6,955 bases of DNA from assembly GCA_002470925.1 (NCBI GenBank), contig DKOX01000114.1:1-6955 (forward strand), read 5' to 3'. The notes below the pieces were generated by a model. The model was not told the DNA's origin and did not search any database. It worked only from the letters and a program-made list of their open reading frames with translations. Shown here one piece after another: positions 1 through 5,679 of this stretch (within the stretch, counting starts at the first letter, position 1; each line of letters begins with the position of its first letter). A program made the translations under genes and the position numbers. Source of the stretch: Opitutia bacterium UBA7350 (GTDB lineage: Bacteria > Verrucomicrobiota > Verrucomicrobiia > Opitutales > Coraliomargaritaceae).

Positions 1-527
1 CCAATCATTTAAAATTTACGCGTGAAAACAAGTGCTTAATTAAAAAAATAATATTTAATATTTGTAAAAAAATACGGTATTACTGCACAGGCCTGCGCGC
101 TCGTTTTCAGATTCTGGTTCCAGCAATAAAGCCGCATTGTATGCGGATCGACGGGGTGAAAGTCAGGAATTCTGTAATGCATGAAGCTTGAGGGTGAAAT
201 TCCTTATCAATACTTTGCAAAATCTTGTTGGTTACCGGGCCATGCCTTTACCCCTCTCAAAACTAAAATTCCCTCAATCAGTTCGGTATCTGCGTTTGAG
301 TTTTTGCTACGTTCCCAACTGCTTATGATACTATTTCCCCAAAAAGAAGCCGAGGCATTGGAGCAGCGTTGTGCCGCGATGCCAAAGAGACCGTCGCCGC
401 TCTCGTCAACGAGCTGAAGGGTTGGTTTTTTGCCTTTTTTTATGCTAAGGTTTTGGAAATGGTCGATCTCCGGTGGGTCTTGTTCTTTGTTTGCAGGGAT
501 GAGGATTTAAATTTGCCCGACAAAGGA
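1..527. other. AT-rich stretch without a recognisable gene
   Basis: I find no convincing protein-coding gene here. The open frames at 181-417 and 369-638 have no ribosome-binding site and no recognisable family, and the second runs into the tRNA. Visible structure includes a tandem 7-bp repeat TAATATT at 49-62, a short palindrome AATAC-G-GTATT at 71-81, and a 6-bp hairpin CCGCAT/ATGCGG at 132-146. Bases 341-440 form a GC-richer patch, listed separately. The stretch could be ordinary intergenic DNA or the decayed remains of a gene. Confidence 0.5.
304..440 (+). other. Possible small transcript: promoter-like sequence, foldable GC-rich patch, T-rich end
   Basis: A weak promoter-like pair, TTGCTA (304-309) and GATACT (327-332), is separated by 17 bases. 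It lies just ahead of a GC-rich island in otherwise AT-rich DNA. The island contains inverted pairs GGCAT (354-358)/ATGCC (379-383), with GCG (366-368)/CGC (375-377) inside, and CTCG (402-405)/CGAG (410-413) around a TCAA loop. Runs of six to seven T follow at 426-441. This layout would suit a small non-coding RNA of about 100 bases, but I recognise no known RNA family. One frame (372-422) also reads like protein-coding sequence, so a gene remnant is the main alternative. Confidence 0.2.
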
Positions 528-555
528 TTGACAAAGACGAGTTGGATTGAATTAT
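528..555 (+). promoter_or_regulatory. Promoter of the tRNA-Asn gene
   Basis: A perfect -35 hexamer TTGACA at 528-533 is followed, after 16 bases, by AATTAT (550-555), which matches the -10 consensus at four of six positions. Transcription would start about eight bases before the tRNA, a usual distance for a stand-alone tRNA gene. Confidence 0.6.
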
Positions 556-570
556 CAGACGCTTCTTTGC

Positions 571-646
<76 letters not shown>

Positions 647-650
647 CTTT

Positions 651-682
651 AAAGCCCTTTAGCTCAATGCTTGAGGGCTTTT
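651..682 (+). terminator. Rho-independent terminator of tRNA-Asn
   Basis: AAAGCCCT (651-658) pairs with AGGGCTTT (674-681). A competing inner hairpin CTCAA (663-667)/TTGAG (671-675) could form instead. The 3' arm ends in a short T run, followed by further T-rich sequence to 688. It begins six bases after the tRNA CCA. Confidence 0.75.
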
Positions 683-698
683 GATTTTCTATGAGGAA

Positions 699-727
699 GT
701 AAAAAATAGATTTGAACTATTTTTCAC
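699..727. repeat. AT-rich inverted repeat in the spacer after the tRNA
   Basis: AAAAATAG (702-709) and CTATTTTT (717-724) form a perfect 8-bp inverted repeat around a 7-base loop. Two more outer pairs (699-700 with 726-727) follow one mismatch. With A and T runs on the two arms it could act as a weak terminator in either direction, or it could be chance in AT-rich DNA. Confidence 0.3.
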
Positions 728-837
728 TCCTTCTTTTCGATTTTTAGATCGACTGGATTTCAAGTGCGCTTTTGGCCCCTTAGAACATTTTGATCACAGT
801 CATGTGGGCATCATGTCCATTTTTCAAAATATGGCTG

Positions 838-880
838 AAAAGGATCGACAGCTCTGCTGCCCCAGATGACGTATCAATCC
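838..880 (-). terminator. Probable terminator of the regulator gene
   Basis: Read on the minus strand, GGATTGA (880-874), which begins on the last base of the regulator's TAG stop codon, pairs with TCGATCC (848-842) including one G-U pair. Inside it is a second small hairpin CAGC/GCTG (859-856 and 852-849). A run of four T (841-838) follows. The T run is short, so termination may be partial. Confidence 0.5.
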
Positions 881-1992
881 TAATCTGCATCTCTTTGTTG
901 TTCAGGTCGCGATGCTGAGGATTCCCGCATGACGAGCGTGCCGTGAAAAGCGATGTGGTGGGGCGGTCTTTCCGGGTGTTTGATACGGTTTACCATTGTT
1001 TCTACGGCGAGGCGGCCCATGTCATCGCAGGGTTGGCGGTAACTGGTGAGAGGCACGCTGAGAAGGGACGCATATTTGGCGTCTTCGAAGCCGCAGACTT
1101 TGACTTGTTGTGGGATCTTCACGCCCTGGTCGAGGAGGGCGCGAAGCATCAGGGCTGCGGTGTTATCGTTGGCACACACAATGCCATCCACTTTGGATTT
1201 GGCTATTTGCATGGCCGTTTGCTCGGGGACGTCGAGCTCACATTCAAATGAGAGCAGGCTCCGGGCGGAGAAGCCGTTCTGGACGAGGGCTTCCCGAGTG
1301 CCAATTACCCGGTGCCCTACCGTCATGGCCGGGTTCTTGGGAGAGACGAAGGCGAGTTGTTGGCAGCCTTGTTCGAGCAGGTGGTTGGCCATCGTAAAAC
1401 CCGCTTCAATATTTCCGATGCAGATCATATCAAAGGGAGCTTGTTGGGGCCATGGGTGGATGTCGCGATCCAGGAGCACGACTTGAATTCCTTTCTCCGT
1501 GAAGCGATTAACAATCCCCAGATTAAAGGCTTCTGCTCCAGAGATGTTTTCCAGCGGCGCGAAGAAGACCCCCTTCACTTTCTTTTTGATAAATTGCTCG
1601 GCTTGGGTGAGCGCCATGGCCTGACGGTCCTGCGGTCGGTTCAGATTTAAGGCTTGTGTGATTTGTAAGTCAGAGGCCGTAGCATTCTCGATGATGCTAT
1701 CAATGATTGGGGTGAAGATCTCCGTATCCGGTATTTCAGGGATCAAAACACCAGCCGAGAGGCCGGAATCCTCGGGGGGCAAAACCTGTGTGCCGAAGCC
1801 AGCCTTGCGCTGCACCAGATTGGCATCGCTGAGCATCTTAATCGCCTTGGCCACTGTGGGACGGGAGGCGTTGTACTGTTCGCAAATTGTCCTCTCGCTG
1901 GATAGGAGATCGCCCGGCGCGTAGGCCTGATTGCGTATCGAAGTGAGGAGGTCTTCGTAGATCTGTAGATAGATTGGCTTGGGATGACGCAT
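880..1992 (-). CDS. AraR-like transcriptional regulator (GntR-type HTH fused to a LacI/GalR-type sensor domain)
   Basis: A 370-residue DNA-binding regulator. Residues 4-72 form a GntR-type winged helix-turn-helix: PIYLQIYEDLL opens the domain, SSERTICEQYNASRPTVAKA (31-50) spans the recognition region, and GFGTQV ends the wing. Residues from about 78 to 360 form a periplasmic-binding-protein-like sensor of the LacI/GalR kind, with VVLLDRD (171-177), CANDNTA (273-279), GFEDAKYA (301-308) and the usual closing RESS (357-360). This architecture and length match Bacillus AraR, in which a sugar releases the repressor from DNA. The ATG at 1992 puts the HTH domain in its standard position, although no good Shine-Dalgarno sequence precedes it. 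The gene is divergent from the sugar operon, so it is probably that operon's local regulator and autoregulated. The effector is unknown; its DNA site is inferred from repeats at 2000-2054. Confidence 0.9.
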   Translation of the reverse strand: MRHPKPIYLQIYEDLLTSIRNQAYAPGDLLSSERTICEQYNASRPTVAKAIKMLSDANLVQRKAGFGTQVLPPEDSGLSAGVLIPEIPDTEIFTPIIDSIIENATASDLQITQALNLNRPQDRQAMALTQAEQFIKKKVKGVFFAPLENISGAEAFNLGIVNRFTEKGIQVVLLDRDIHPWPQQAPFDMICIGNIEAGFTMANHLLEQGCQQLAFVSPKNPAMTVGHRVIGTREALVQNGFSARSLLSFECELDVPEQTAMQIAKSKVDGIVCANDNTAALMLRALLDQGVKIPQQVKVCGFEDAKYASLLSVPLTSYRQPCDDMGRLAVETMVNRIKHPERPPHHIAFHGTLVMRESSASRPEQQRDAD

Positions 1993-1999
1993 GGTATAA

Positions 2000-2054
2000 A
2001 TGTAAACAAAATGTAAGTATAAAATATGTCAAATGTAATTTATATAGTTTACAT
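2000..2054. promoter_or_regulatory. Operator cluster of ATGTAA half-sites between regulator and sugar operon
   Basis: The divergent intergenic region carries ATGTAA at 2000-2005, 2011-2016 and 2033-2038, and its reverse TTACAT at 2049-2054. The last two arms form a 22-bp near-palindrome (2033-2054) with a central TATATA core (2041-2046); 18 of its 22 positions are symmetric. The outer copies give a longer inverted pair ATGTAAAC (2000-2007)/GTTTACAT (2047-2054). The direct copies start 11 and 22 bases apart, about one and two helix turns. Placement beside an AraR-like gene makes this the likely binding site of that regulator; binding itself is inferred. Confidence 0.6.
2016..2044 (-). promoter_or_regulatory. 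Possible promoter of the regulator gene
   Basis: On the minus strand TATACT (2021-2016) matches the -10 consensus at five of six positions. A weak -35, TATAAA (2044-2039), lies 17 bases upstream. The start point would fall near 2009, about 17 bases before the ATG. A TTGACA also occurs on this strand (2032-2027) but has no good -10 at a proper distance. The promoter lies inside the ATGTAA cluster, which would suit autorepression. Confidence 0.35.
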
Positions 2055-2072
2055 ATGGGTAAAATTTTAATC

Positions 2073-2101
2073 TTGTGGTAAAAAGCTTATACAGGTATAG
2101 T
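2073..2101 (+). promoter_or_regulatory. Possible promoter of the sugar operon
   Basis: TTGTGG (2073-2078), three of six matches to the -35 consensus, is followed after exactly 17 bases by TATAGT (2096-2101), five of six matches to the -10 consensus. A small palindrome TATAC-AG-GTATA (2088-2099) overlaps the -10 and could be a second protein site. Transcription would begin near 2108. That would rule out the GTG at 2075 as start codon of the kinase and favour the TTG at 2123. Confidence 0.4.
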
Positions 2102-2122
2102 AATTCAATTCATTTTCGAGCA

Positions 2123-3034
2123 TTGTCCTTACACTCCAAATTCAAAGTTGCCGGTATTGGCGAACTCCTATGGGACCGACTTCCCAAGGGGAAGCGCGTC
2201 GGAGGCGCACCTGCGAATTTCGCCCATCATGCCCATCAACTGGGTGCTTGGAGTTGTCCGGTGAGTTGCATTGGTCAAGATGACCTGGGCGATGCGCTTT
2301 GCGAGCAGCTTGAAGAAGTCGGTGTGAATGCCCAATACGTGATACGGAGCGCGGACCATCCGACCGGAACGGTGGACGTGATGCTGCACGAAGGAAAGCT
2401 GGCCTATGACATCCACGAGGACGTCGCCTGGGACCACATTCCATTGACGCTCGACATGTATAAGTTGGCCGGGGAGCTGGACGCGGTATGTTTCGGATCG
2501 CTTGCGCAGCGTTCACAGGAGTCACGCCAGAGCATTCATGCCTTTTTAGAGGCGATGGCCGAGCACTCGCTGAAGATTTTTGATATCAACTTGCGTCAGT
2601 CCTTTTATACGAAGCAATTAATTCAACGATCACTGGAGCTGGCGAATGTGCTCAAGCTGAACGATGAGGAACTGCCGGTCTTACTCGACTTATTTGAGTT
2701 GGAGGGCAGTACAGAGGATCAGCTGCGTCAGATCCTTAATCTCTTTGATTTGCGTCTGATTGCCTATACACGTGGTTCGCTGGGCAGTTTGCTCATCACA
2801 AAGGAAGACGCACACGATTACCGCGGCGGGAAGATACAGGTCGTCGATACGGTCGGTGCAGGCGACTCGTTTACAGCTGCCCTCTGTATTGGGCTCCTCC
2901 GTGACTGGCCACTGCGCCACGTCAATTGCTTTGCCAATGAAGTGGCGGTCTATGTTTGCACCCAGGTTGGTGCCACACCCGAATTGCCTGAATTTTTAAA
3001 ATCACAGGGACGTTCATTTCTCAGGACTGTTTAA
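2123..3034 (+). CDS. PfkB-family carbohydrate kinase, fructokinase-like
   Basis: A cytoplasmic sugar kinase that transfers phosphate from ATP to an imported sugar. With a TTG start at 2123 it has 303 residues, normal for the family. Motifs run in the expected order: GIGELLWD (11-18), GGAPANFA (27-34), FDINLR (153-158), KLNDEE (178-183), TRGSLGS (216-222) and the PfkB signature DTVGAGDSFTAAL (242-254), with catalytic base Asp248. The ELLWD and GGAPANFA wording is that of fructokinases; ribokinases instead carry GGKGANQA-type sequence. The same frame is open back to a GTG at 2075, which would add 16 residues. Those residues do not resemble a PfkB N-terminus, and that GTG sits in the proposed -35 box. 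Neither start has a clear Shine-Dalgarno sequence. This is the first gene of the operon. The exact sugar cannot be read from sequence alone. Confidence 0.88.
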   Translation: MSLHSKFKVAGIGELLWDRLPKGKRVGGAPANFAHHAHQLGAWSCPVSCIGQDDLGDALCEQLEEVGVNAQYVIRSADHPTGTVDVMLHEGKLAYDIHEDVAWDHIPLTLDMYKLAGELDAVCFGSLAQRSQESRQSIHAFLEAMAEHSLKIFDINLRQSFYTKQLIQRSLELANVLKLNDEELPVLLDLFELEGSTEDQLRQILNLFDLRLIAYTRGSLGSLLITKEDAHDYRGGKIQVVDTVGAGDSFTAALCIGLLRDWPLRHVNCFANEVAVYVCTQVGATPELPEFLKSQGRSFLRTV

Positions 3035-3084
3035 GACTGAATGCAACTAACTTTGTCACAGAAACATCAAACAAAAGAAACCCC

Positions 3085-4050
3085 ATGAAAATAAAAAACA
3101 TACTAATCGGATGCCTCGCTCTGATCTCTACCCTCGCAATCATCGGTTGCGGTGGCAGTCAGGATGGAGCGGGGGACACAGACGCCAAAGTTAGAATTGG
3201 CATGACGGTGCAATCCCTGAGCAACCCGACTTGGGCTGGCTACTGCCAAGCTATTGAGAAGGAAGTGAAAGCGCAGGGCGGCCGCATCAATTATGTGGCT
3301 TGCGACAGCAATGTCGGCAAGCAGATCACCCAAGTCGAAAACTTCATTTCCAGCGGGGTGGATGTCATTATCATTCACCCGGCCGATCCCGAGGGAGTGG
3401 AGTTTGCGCTCAAAGAAGCACGCGACGCCGGAATCAAGGTCCTCGCCTGGGACGACAACCTGAAAAACGCCGATATGGCCTGGTTGATTAAAAATCATGA
3501 TCTGGGCTATACCATCGGCACACATGCTGCCAAATGGATCAACGAAAAGCTCGGTGGCCGCGCGGAGGTTGCCATCCTGAACTACCCGCAGTTGCCTATT
3601 TTGCTGGAACGTGGCAATGGTATCCGCGATGCCATTACAAAGCTGGCGCCGAAGGCAAGGATTGTGGCCGAGAGCAGTGCCATCGACACGAAAGAAGGCA
3701 TCGAAAAGATGGAGACTATCTTTCAGTCCAATCCGAATGTGAAAATAGTTTGTTCGATTGGTGGTGGCGGTTCGGTCGGTGCTAACGAGGCGAGCAAAGC
3801 GGCTAACAAAATCAGCAACGACTTCGGTATCTTTGCCGCCGACGCGACTCAGCCTGAATTGGCCGCTATGAAGAACAACGAAGGGGTCCGCATGAGCGTC
3901 ACGGTGACTGGTACGAACCAGGACATCGCCGACGAGATCTGGAAGATGGTCACCATGTTGCAATCCGGCGCGCCCATCGAGCAGAAGGAAATCTACCGTA
4001 AGTTCATCCCCGTCACCAAAGACAACGTCGATTATTACTTTGGTAAGTGA
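3085..4050 (+). CDS. Sugar ABC transporter substrate-binding lipoprotein (RbsB-like, Peripla_BP_4 type)
   Basis: The 321-residue extracytoplasmic sugar receptor of the CUT2-type importer encoded downstream. The first 22 residues are a lipoprotein signal: a Lys-rich start, a hydrophobic stretch (6-20) and a lipobox IIGC with Cys22 as the lipidated residue. Gly follows at +2, so there is no inner-membrane retention Asp. The mature part follows the RbsB pattern: RIGMTVQSLSNP (37-48), KQITQVENFISSGVD (79-93), VIIIHPAD (94-101), AWDDN (121-125), ERGNGIRDAI (175-184, whose Arg176 fits a known ligand-contact position in RbsB) and FAADATQPE (250-258). Where RbsB-like proteins usually show an Asn-Asp pair in the hinge strand, this one has SIGGGGSVGANEA (224-236), hinting at a different ligand. 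The gene starts 50 bp after the kinase stop and its Shine-Dalgarno is weak (AAAAGAAA at 3073-3080). Confidence 0.92.
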   Translation: MKIKNILIGCLALISTLAIIGCGGSQDGAGDTDAKVRIGMTVQSLSNPTWAGYCQAIEKEVKAQGGRINYVACDSNVGKQITQVENFISSGVDVIIIHPADPEGVEFALKEARDAGIKVLAWDDNLKNADMAWLIKNHDLGYTIGTHAAKWINEKLGGRAEVAILNYPQLPILLERGNGIRDAITKLAPKARIVAESSAIDTKEGIEKMETIFQSNPNVKIVCSIGGGGSVGANEASKAANKISNDFGIFAADATQPELAAMKNNEGVRMSVTVTGTNQDIADEIWKMVTMLQSGAPIEQKEIYRKFIPVTKDNVDYYFGK

Positions 4051-4075
4051 CCTTTATACCCTCCGCCAAAAACGC

Positions 4076-4098
4076 AGTGGTGTGGTTTAGCCACCATT
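4076..4098 (+). other. Hairpin in the gap between binding-protein and ATPase genes
   Basis: In the 137-bp gap, AGTGG (4076-4080) and TGG (4083-4085) pair with CCA (4091-4093) and CCATT (4094-4098). This gives an 8-bp stem with a 2-base bulge and a TTTAG loop. Smaller hairpins follow: CACC (4106-4109)/GGTG (4114-4117) and GGCTG (4141-4145)/CAGCC (4159-4163). No T run follows any of them, so they are not standard terminators. Structures in this position often protect the binding-protein message and lower expression of the downstream transporter genes. That role is inferred here. Confidence 0.4.
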
Positions 4099-4187
4099 AC
4101 GTATTCACCGGCGGGTGTTATGAAAACAGTGGCTGAAGCAGGCTGCTAGGGCCCAAGCCAGCCCCAAACCCCAAGACAAGACCAGCT

Positions 4188-5666
4188 ATGAATATTCTAG
4201 AGTTGAAGAATATCACCAAGAAATATCCCGGGGTGATCGCTCTGAATGATGTCAGCATCGAATTCGTTGAAGGCGAAGCCCATGCACTCGTGGGCGAAAA
4301 TGGGGCTGGCAAGTCGACCTTGATTAAAAGCTGCACCGGTGCGGTAAAGCCGAATTCCGGCAGAATTGTGATCGAGGGGAAAGCGTTTAAATCGCTCACA
4401 CCCCAGCTCTCCGAAGCCCACGGCATCGGCGTCATCTACCAGGAATTCAATTTGGTGGGCGAACTCTCGGTCGCGGAAAATATTTTCCTCGGTCGTGCAA
4501 TTCGCAAGGGGCTGATCATTAACAAAAAGGCCATGGTTCGCGAGGCTGCTGCCATCTTCGAACAGTTCAATATCGAGATCGACCCGAATGAACTGGTCAA
4601 CAACTTGACCGTCGGTTACCAGCAATTGGTTGAGATCGCCAAGGCTCTTTCTCAGAAGGCACGCATCCTCATTATGGATGAGCCCTCCGCGCCGCTAACA
4701 TCGGCCGAGGCCGCACGACTCTACGAAGTCGTTGAAAAGCTCAAAGCCCAGGGCGTTACCGTGATCTACATCTCACACCGGATGGAAGAAATCTTCTTGC
4801 TTACCGACCGCATCACTGTGTTGCGGGACGGCCAGAAGATTAAAACCGTCAAAACGAGTGAGACCAATATGGACGATCTCGTGAAGTTGATGGTGGGCCG
4901 CGAGTTGAAGGAAACCTATCCTGCCCGGAAAGCCTGCATCTCCGATGAGGTCTTGCTCGATGTGGAGAACCTCTCCGGGAACGGAGTTAATAATATCAGC
5001 TTTCAAATCAAGAAGGGCGAGGTGCTGGGCTTTGCCGGCCTGATCGGTGCCGGGCGCACCGAAACCGCTGAGCTTCTTTTTGGTGCCGCGAAAAAGACCG
5101 GCGGCACCGTTCGTCTCAAGGGCGAGGAAGTTAGCCCGAAGACGCCCCGGGATGCCATCGAGAGTGGGATCGCACTCGTTCCGGAAGACCGGAAAGGGAA
5201 GGGCGTCTTGCTCGACATGACGATCCGGAGCAACACCAGCATGGCGGTTTTGGAGCGCATCTCCAAATACTTCAAGGTGGATCTCAAGGAGGAGAAGCGC
5301 CTGGCCGAAGAATACAAACAATCGATCCGAATCAAAACGCCTTCGATCGAACAAAAGATCAAAAACCTCAGTGGGGGGAATCAGCAAAAGGTGATCGTCG
5401 CCCGTTGGCTGGCTTCCGAACCAGAGCTGGTGATCTTCGACGAGCCAACCCGCGGCATCGACGTGGGTGCCAAGTCGGAGATTTACACGCTCGTCAACTC
5501 ACTCGTCGAAGACGGTAAGTCCGTGCTGATCATTTCCTCTGAGATGGAAGAAGTTATGGGCATCTCCGACCGGATCGTCGTTCTCTGCGATGGCAAGATT
5601 TCGGGCAGCTTGGAACGCAAAGACTTCAATCAAGAAACCATCATGAATTTCGCATCGCAAAAATAA
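4188..5666 (+). CDS. Sugar ABC transporter ATP-binding protein (RbsA-like, two nucleotide-binding domains)
   Basis: The 492-residue ATPase that powers sugar import from the cytoplasmic face, with the tandem-domain length typical of RbsA, MglA and XylG. Domain 1 (about 3-240) has an intact Walker A GENGAGKST (36-44), Q-loop YQE (84-86), a degenerate signature LTVGYQQ (140-146), Walker B ILIMDEP (160-166) and the switch His in ISH (195-197). Domain 2 (about 255-490) has a degenerate Walker A GLIGAGRTE (284-292) without the Lys, an intact signature LSGGNQQK (394-401) and Walker B LVIFDEPTRG (414-423), with Ser-Glu in place of the switch His (SSE, 450-452). This crosswise degeneracy is normal for the family and leaves one competent catalytic site. 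No clear Shine-Dalgarno precedes the ATG. The stop codon overlaps the next gene's ribosome-binding site. Confidence 0.95.
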   Translation: MNILELKNITKKYPGVIALNDVSIEFVEGEAHALVGENGAGKSTLIKSCTGAVKPNSGRIVIEGKAFKSLTPQLSEAHGIGVIYQEFNLVGELSVAENIFLGRAIRKGLIINKKAMVREAAAIFEQFNIEIDPNELVNNLTVGYQQLVEIAKALSQKARILIMDEPSAPLTSAEAARLYEVVEKLKAQGVTVIYISHRMEEIFLLTDRITVLRDGQKIKTVKTSETNMDDLVKLMVGRELKETYPARKACISDEVLLDVENLSGNGVNNISFQIKKGEVLGFAGLIGAGRTETAELLFGAAKKTGGTVRLKGEEVSPKTPRDAIESGIALVPEDRKGKGVLLDMTIRSNTSMAVLERISKYFKVDLKEEKRLAEEYKQSIRIKTPSIEQKIKNLSGGNQQKVIVARWLASEPELVIFDEPTRGIDVGAKSEIYTLVNSLVEDGKSVLIISSEMEEVMGISDRIVVLCDGKISGSLERKDFNQETIMNFASQK

Positions 5667-5670
5667 GGAG
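5665..5670 (+). promoter_or_regulatory. Ribosome-binding site that fixes the permease start at a TTG
   Basis: AAGGAG overlaps the TAA stop of the ATPase gene (5664-5666) and lies nine bases before TTG at 5680. No ATG is at a suitable distance (the first in frame is at 5707). The overlap suggests translational coupling of ATPase and permease, which are needed in fixed proportion. Confidence 0.75.
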
Positions 5671-5679
5671 ACTACAACT

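Noticed and set aside
143..180. Sequence GGATCGACGGGGTGAAAG resembling the start of tmRNA or part of a cobalamin riboswitch
   Set aside because: The matching tRNA-like 3' half and tag frame of tmRNA are missing. The conserved B12-box sequence and pairing of the riboswitch are also missing, and no cobalamin gene follows.
681..869. Open frame of 62 codons after the tRNA
   Set aside because: It has a non-ATG start and no ribosome-binding site, overlaps the tRNA terminator and the regulator terminator, and resembles no family.
943..1650. Several overlapping plus-strand open frames
   Set aside because: All lie opposite the GntR/LacI-type regulator gene and show no domains.
2027..2032. Minus-strand TTGACA as the main -35 box of the regulator
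   Set aside because: No acceptable -10 box occurs 16-18 bases downstream. The TATACT at 2021-2016 is too close to be paired with it.
3103..3963. Long open frame of 286 codons on the minus strand
   Set aside because: It lies entirely opposite the sugar-binding lipoprotein gene, has no recognisable domain and no ribosome-binding site, and is explained by codon bias of the true gene.
4773..5387. Open frame of 204 codons on the minus strand
   Set aside because: It is antisense to the ABC ATPase gene, whose family motifs are complete. The protein has no family features.
4188..5666. Degenerate Walker A in the second ATPase domain as a sign of a broken gene
   Set aside because: Replacement of the Lys in the second Walker A, and a weak signature in the first domain, are normal for RbsA-type double ATPases.
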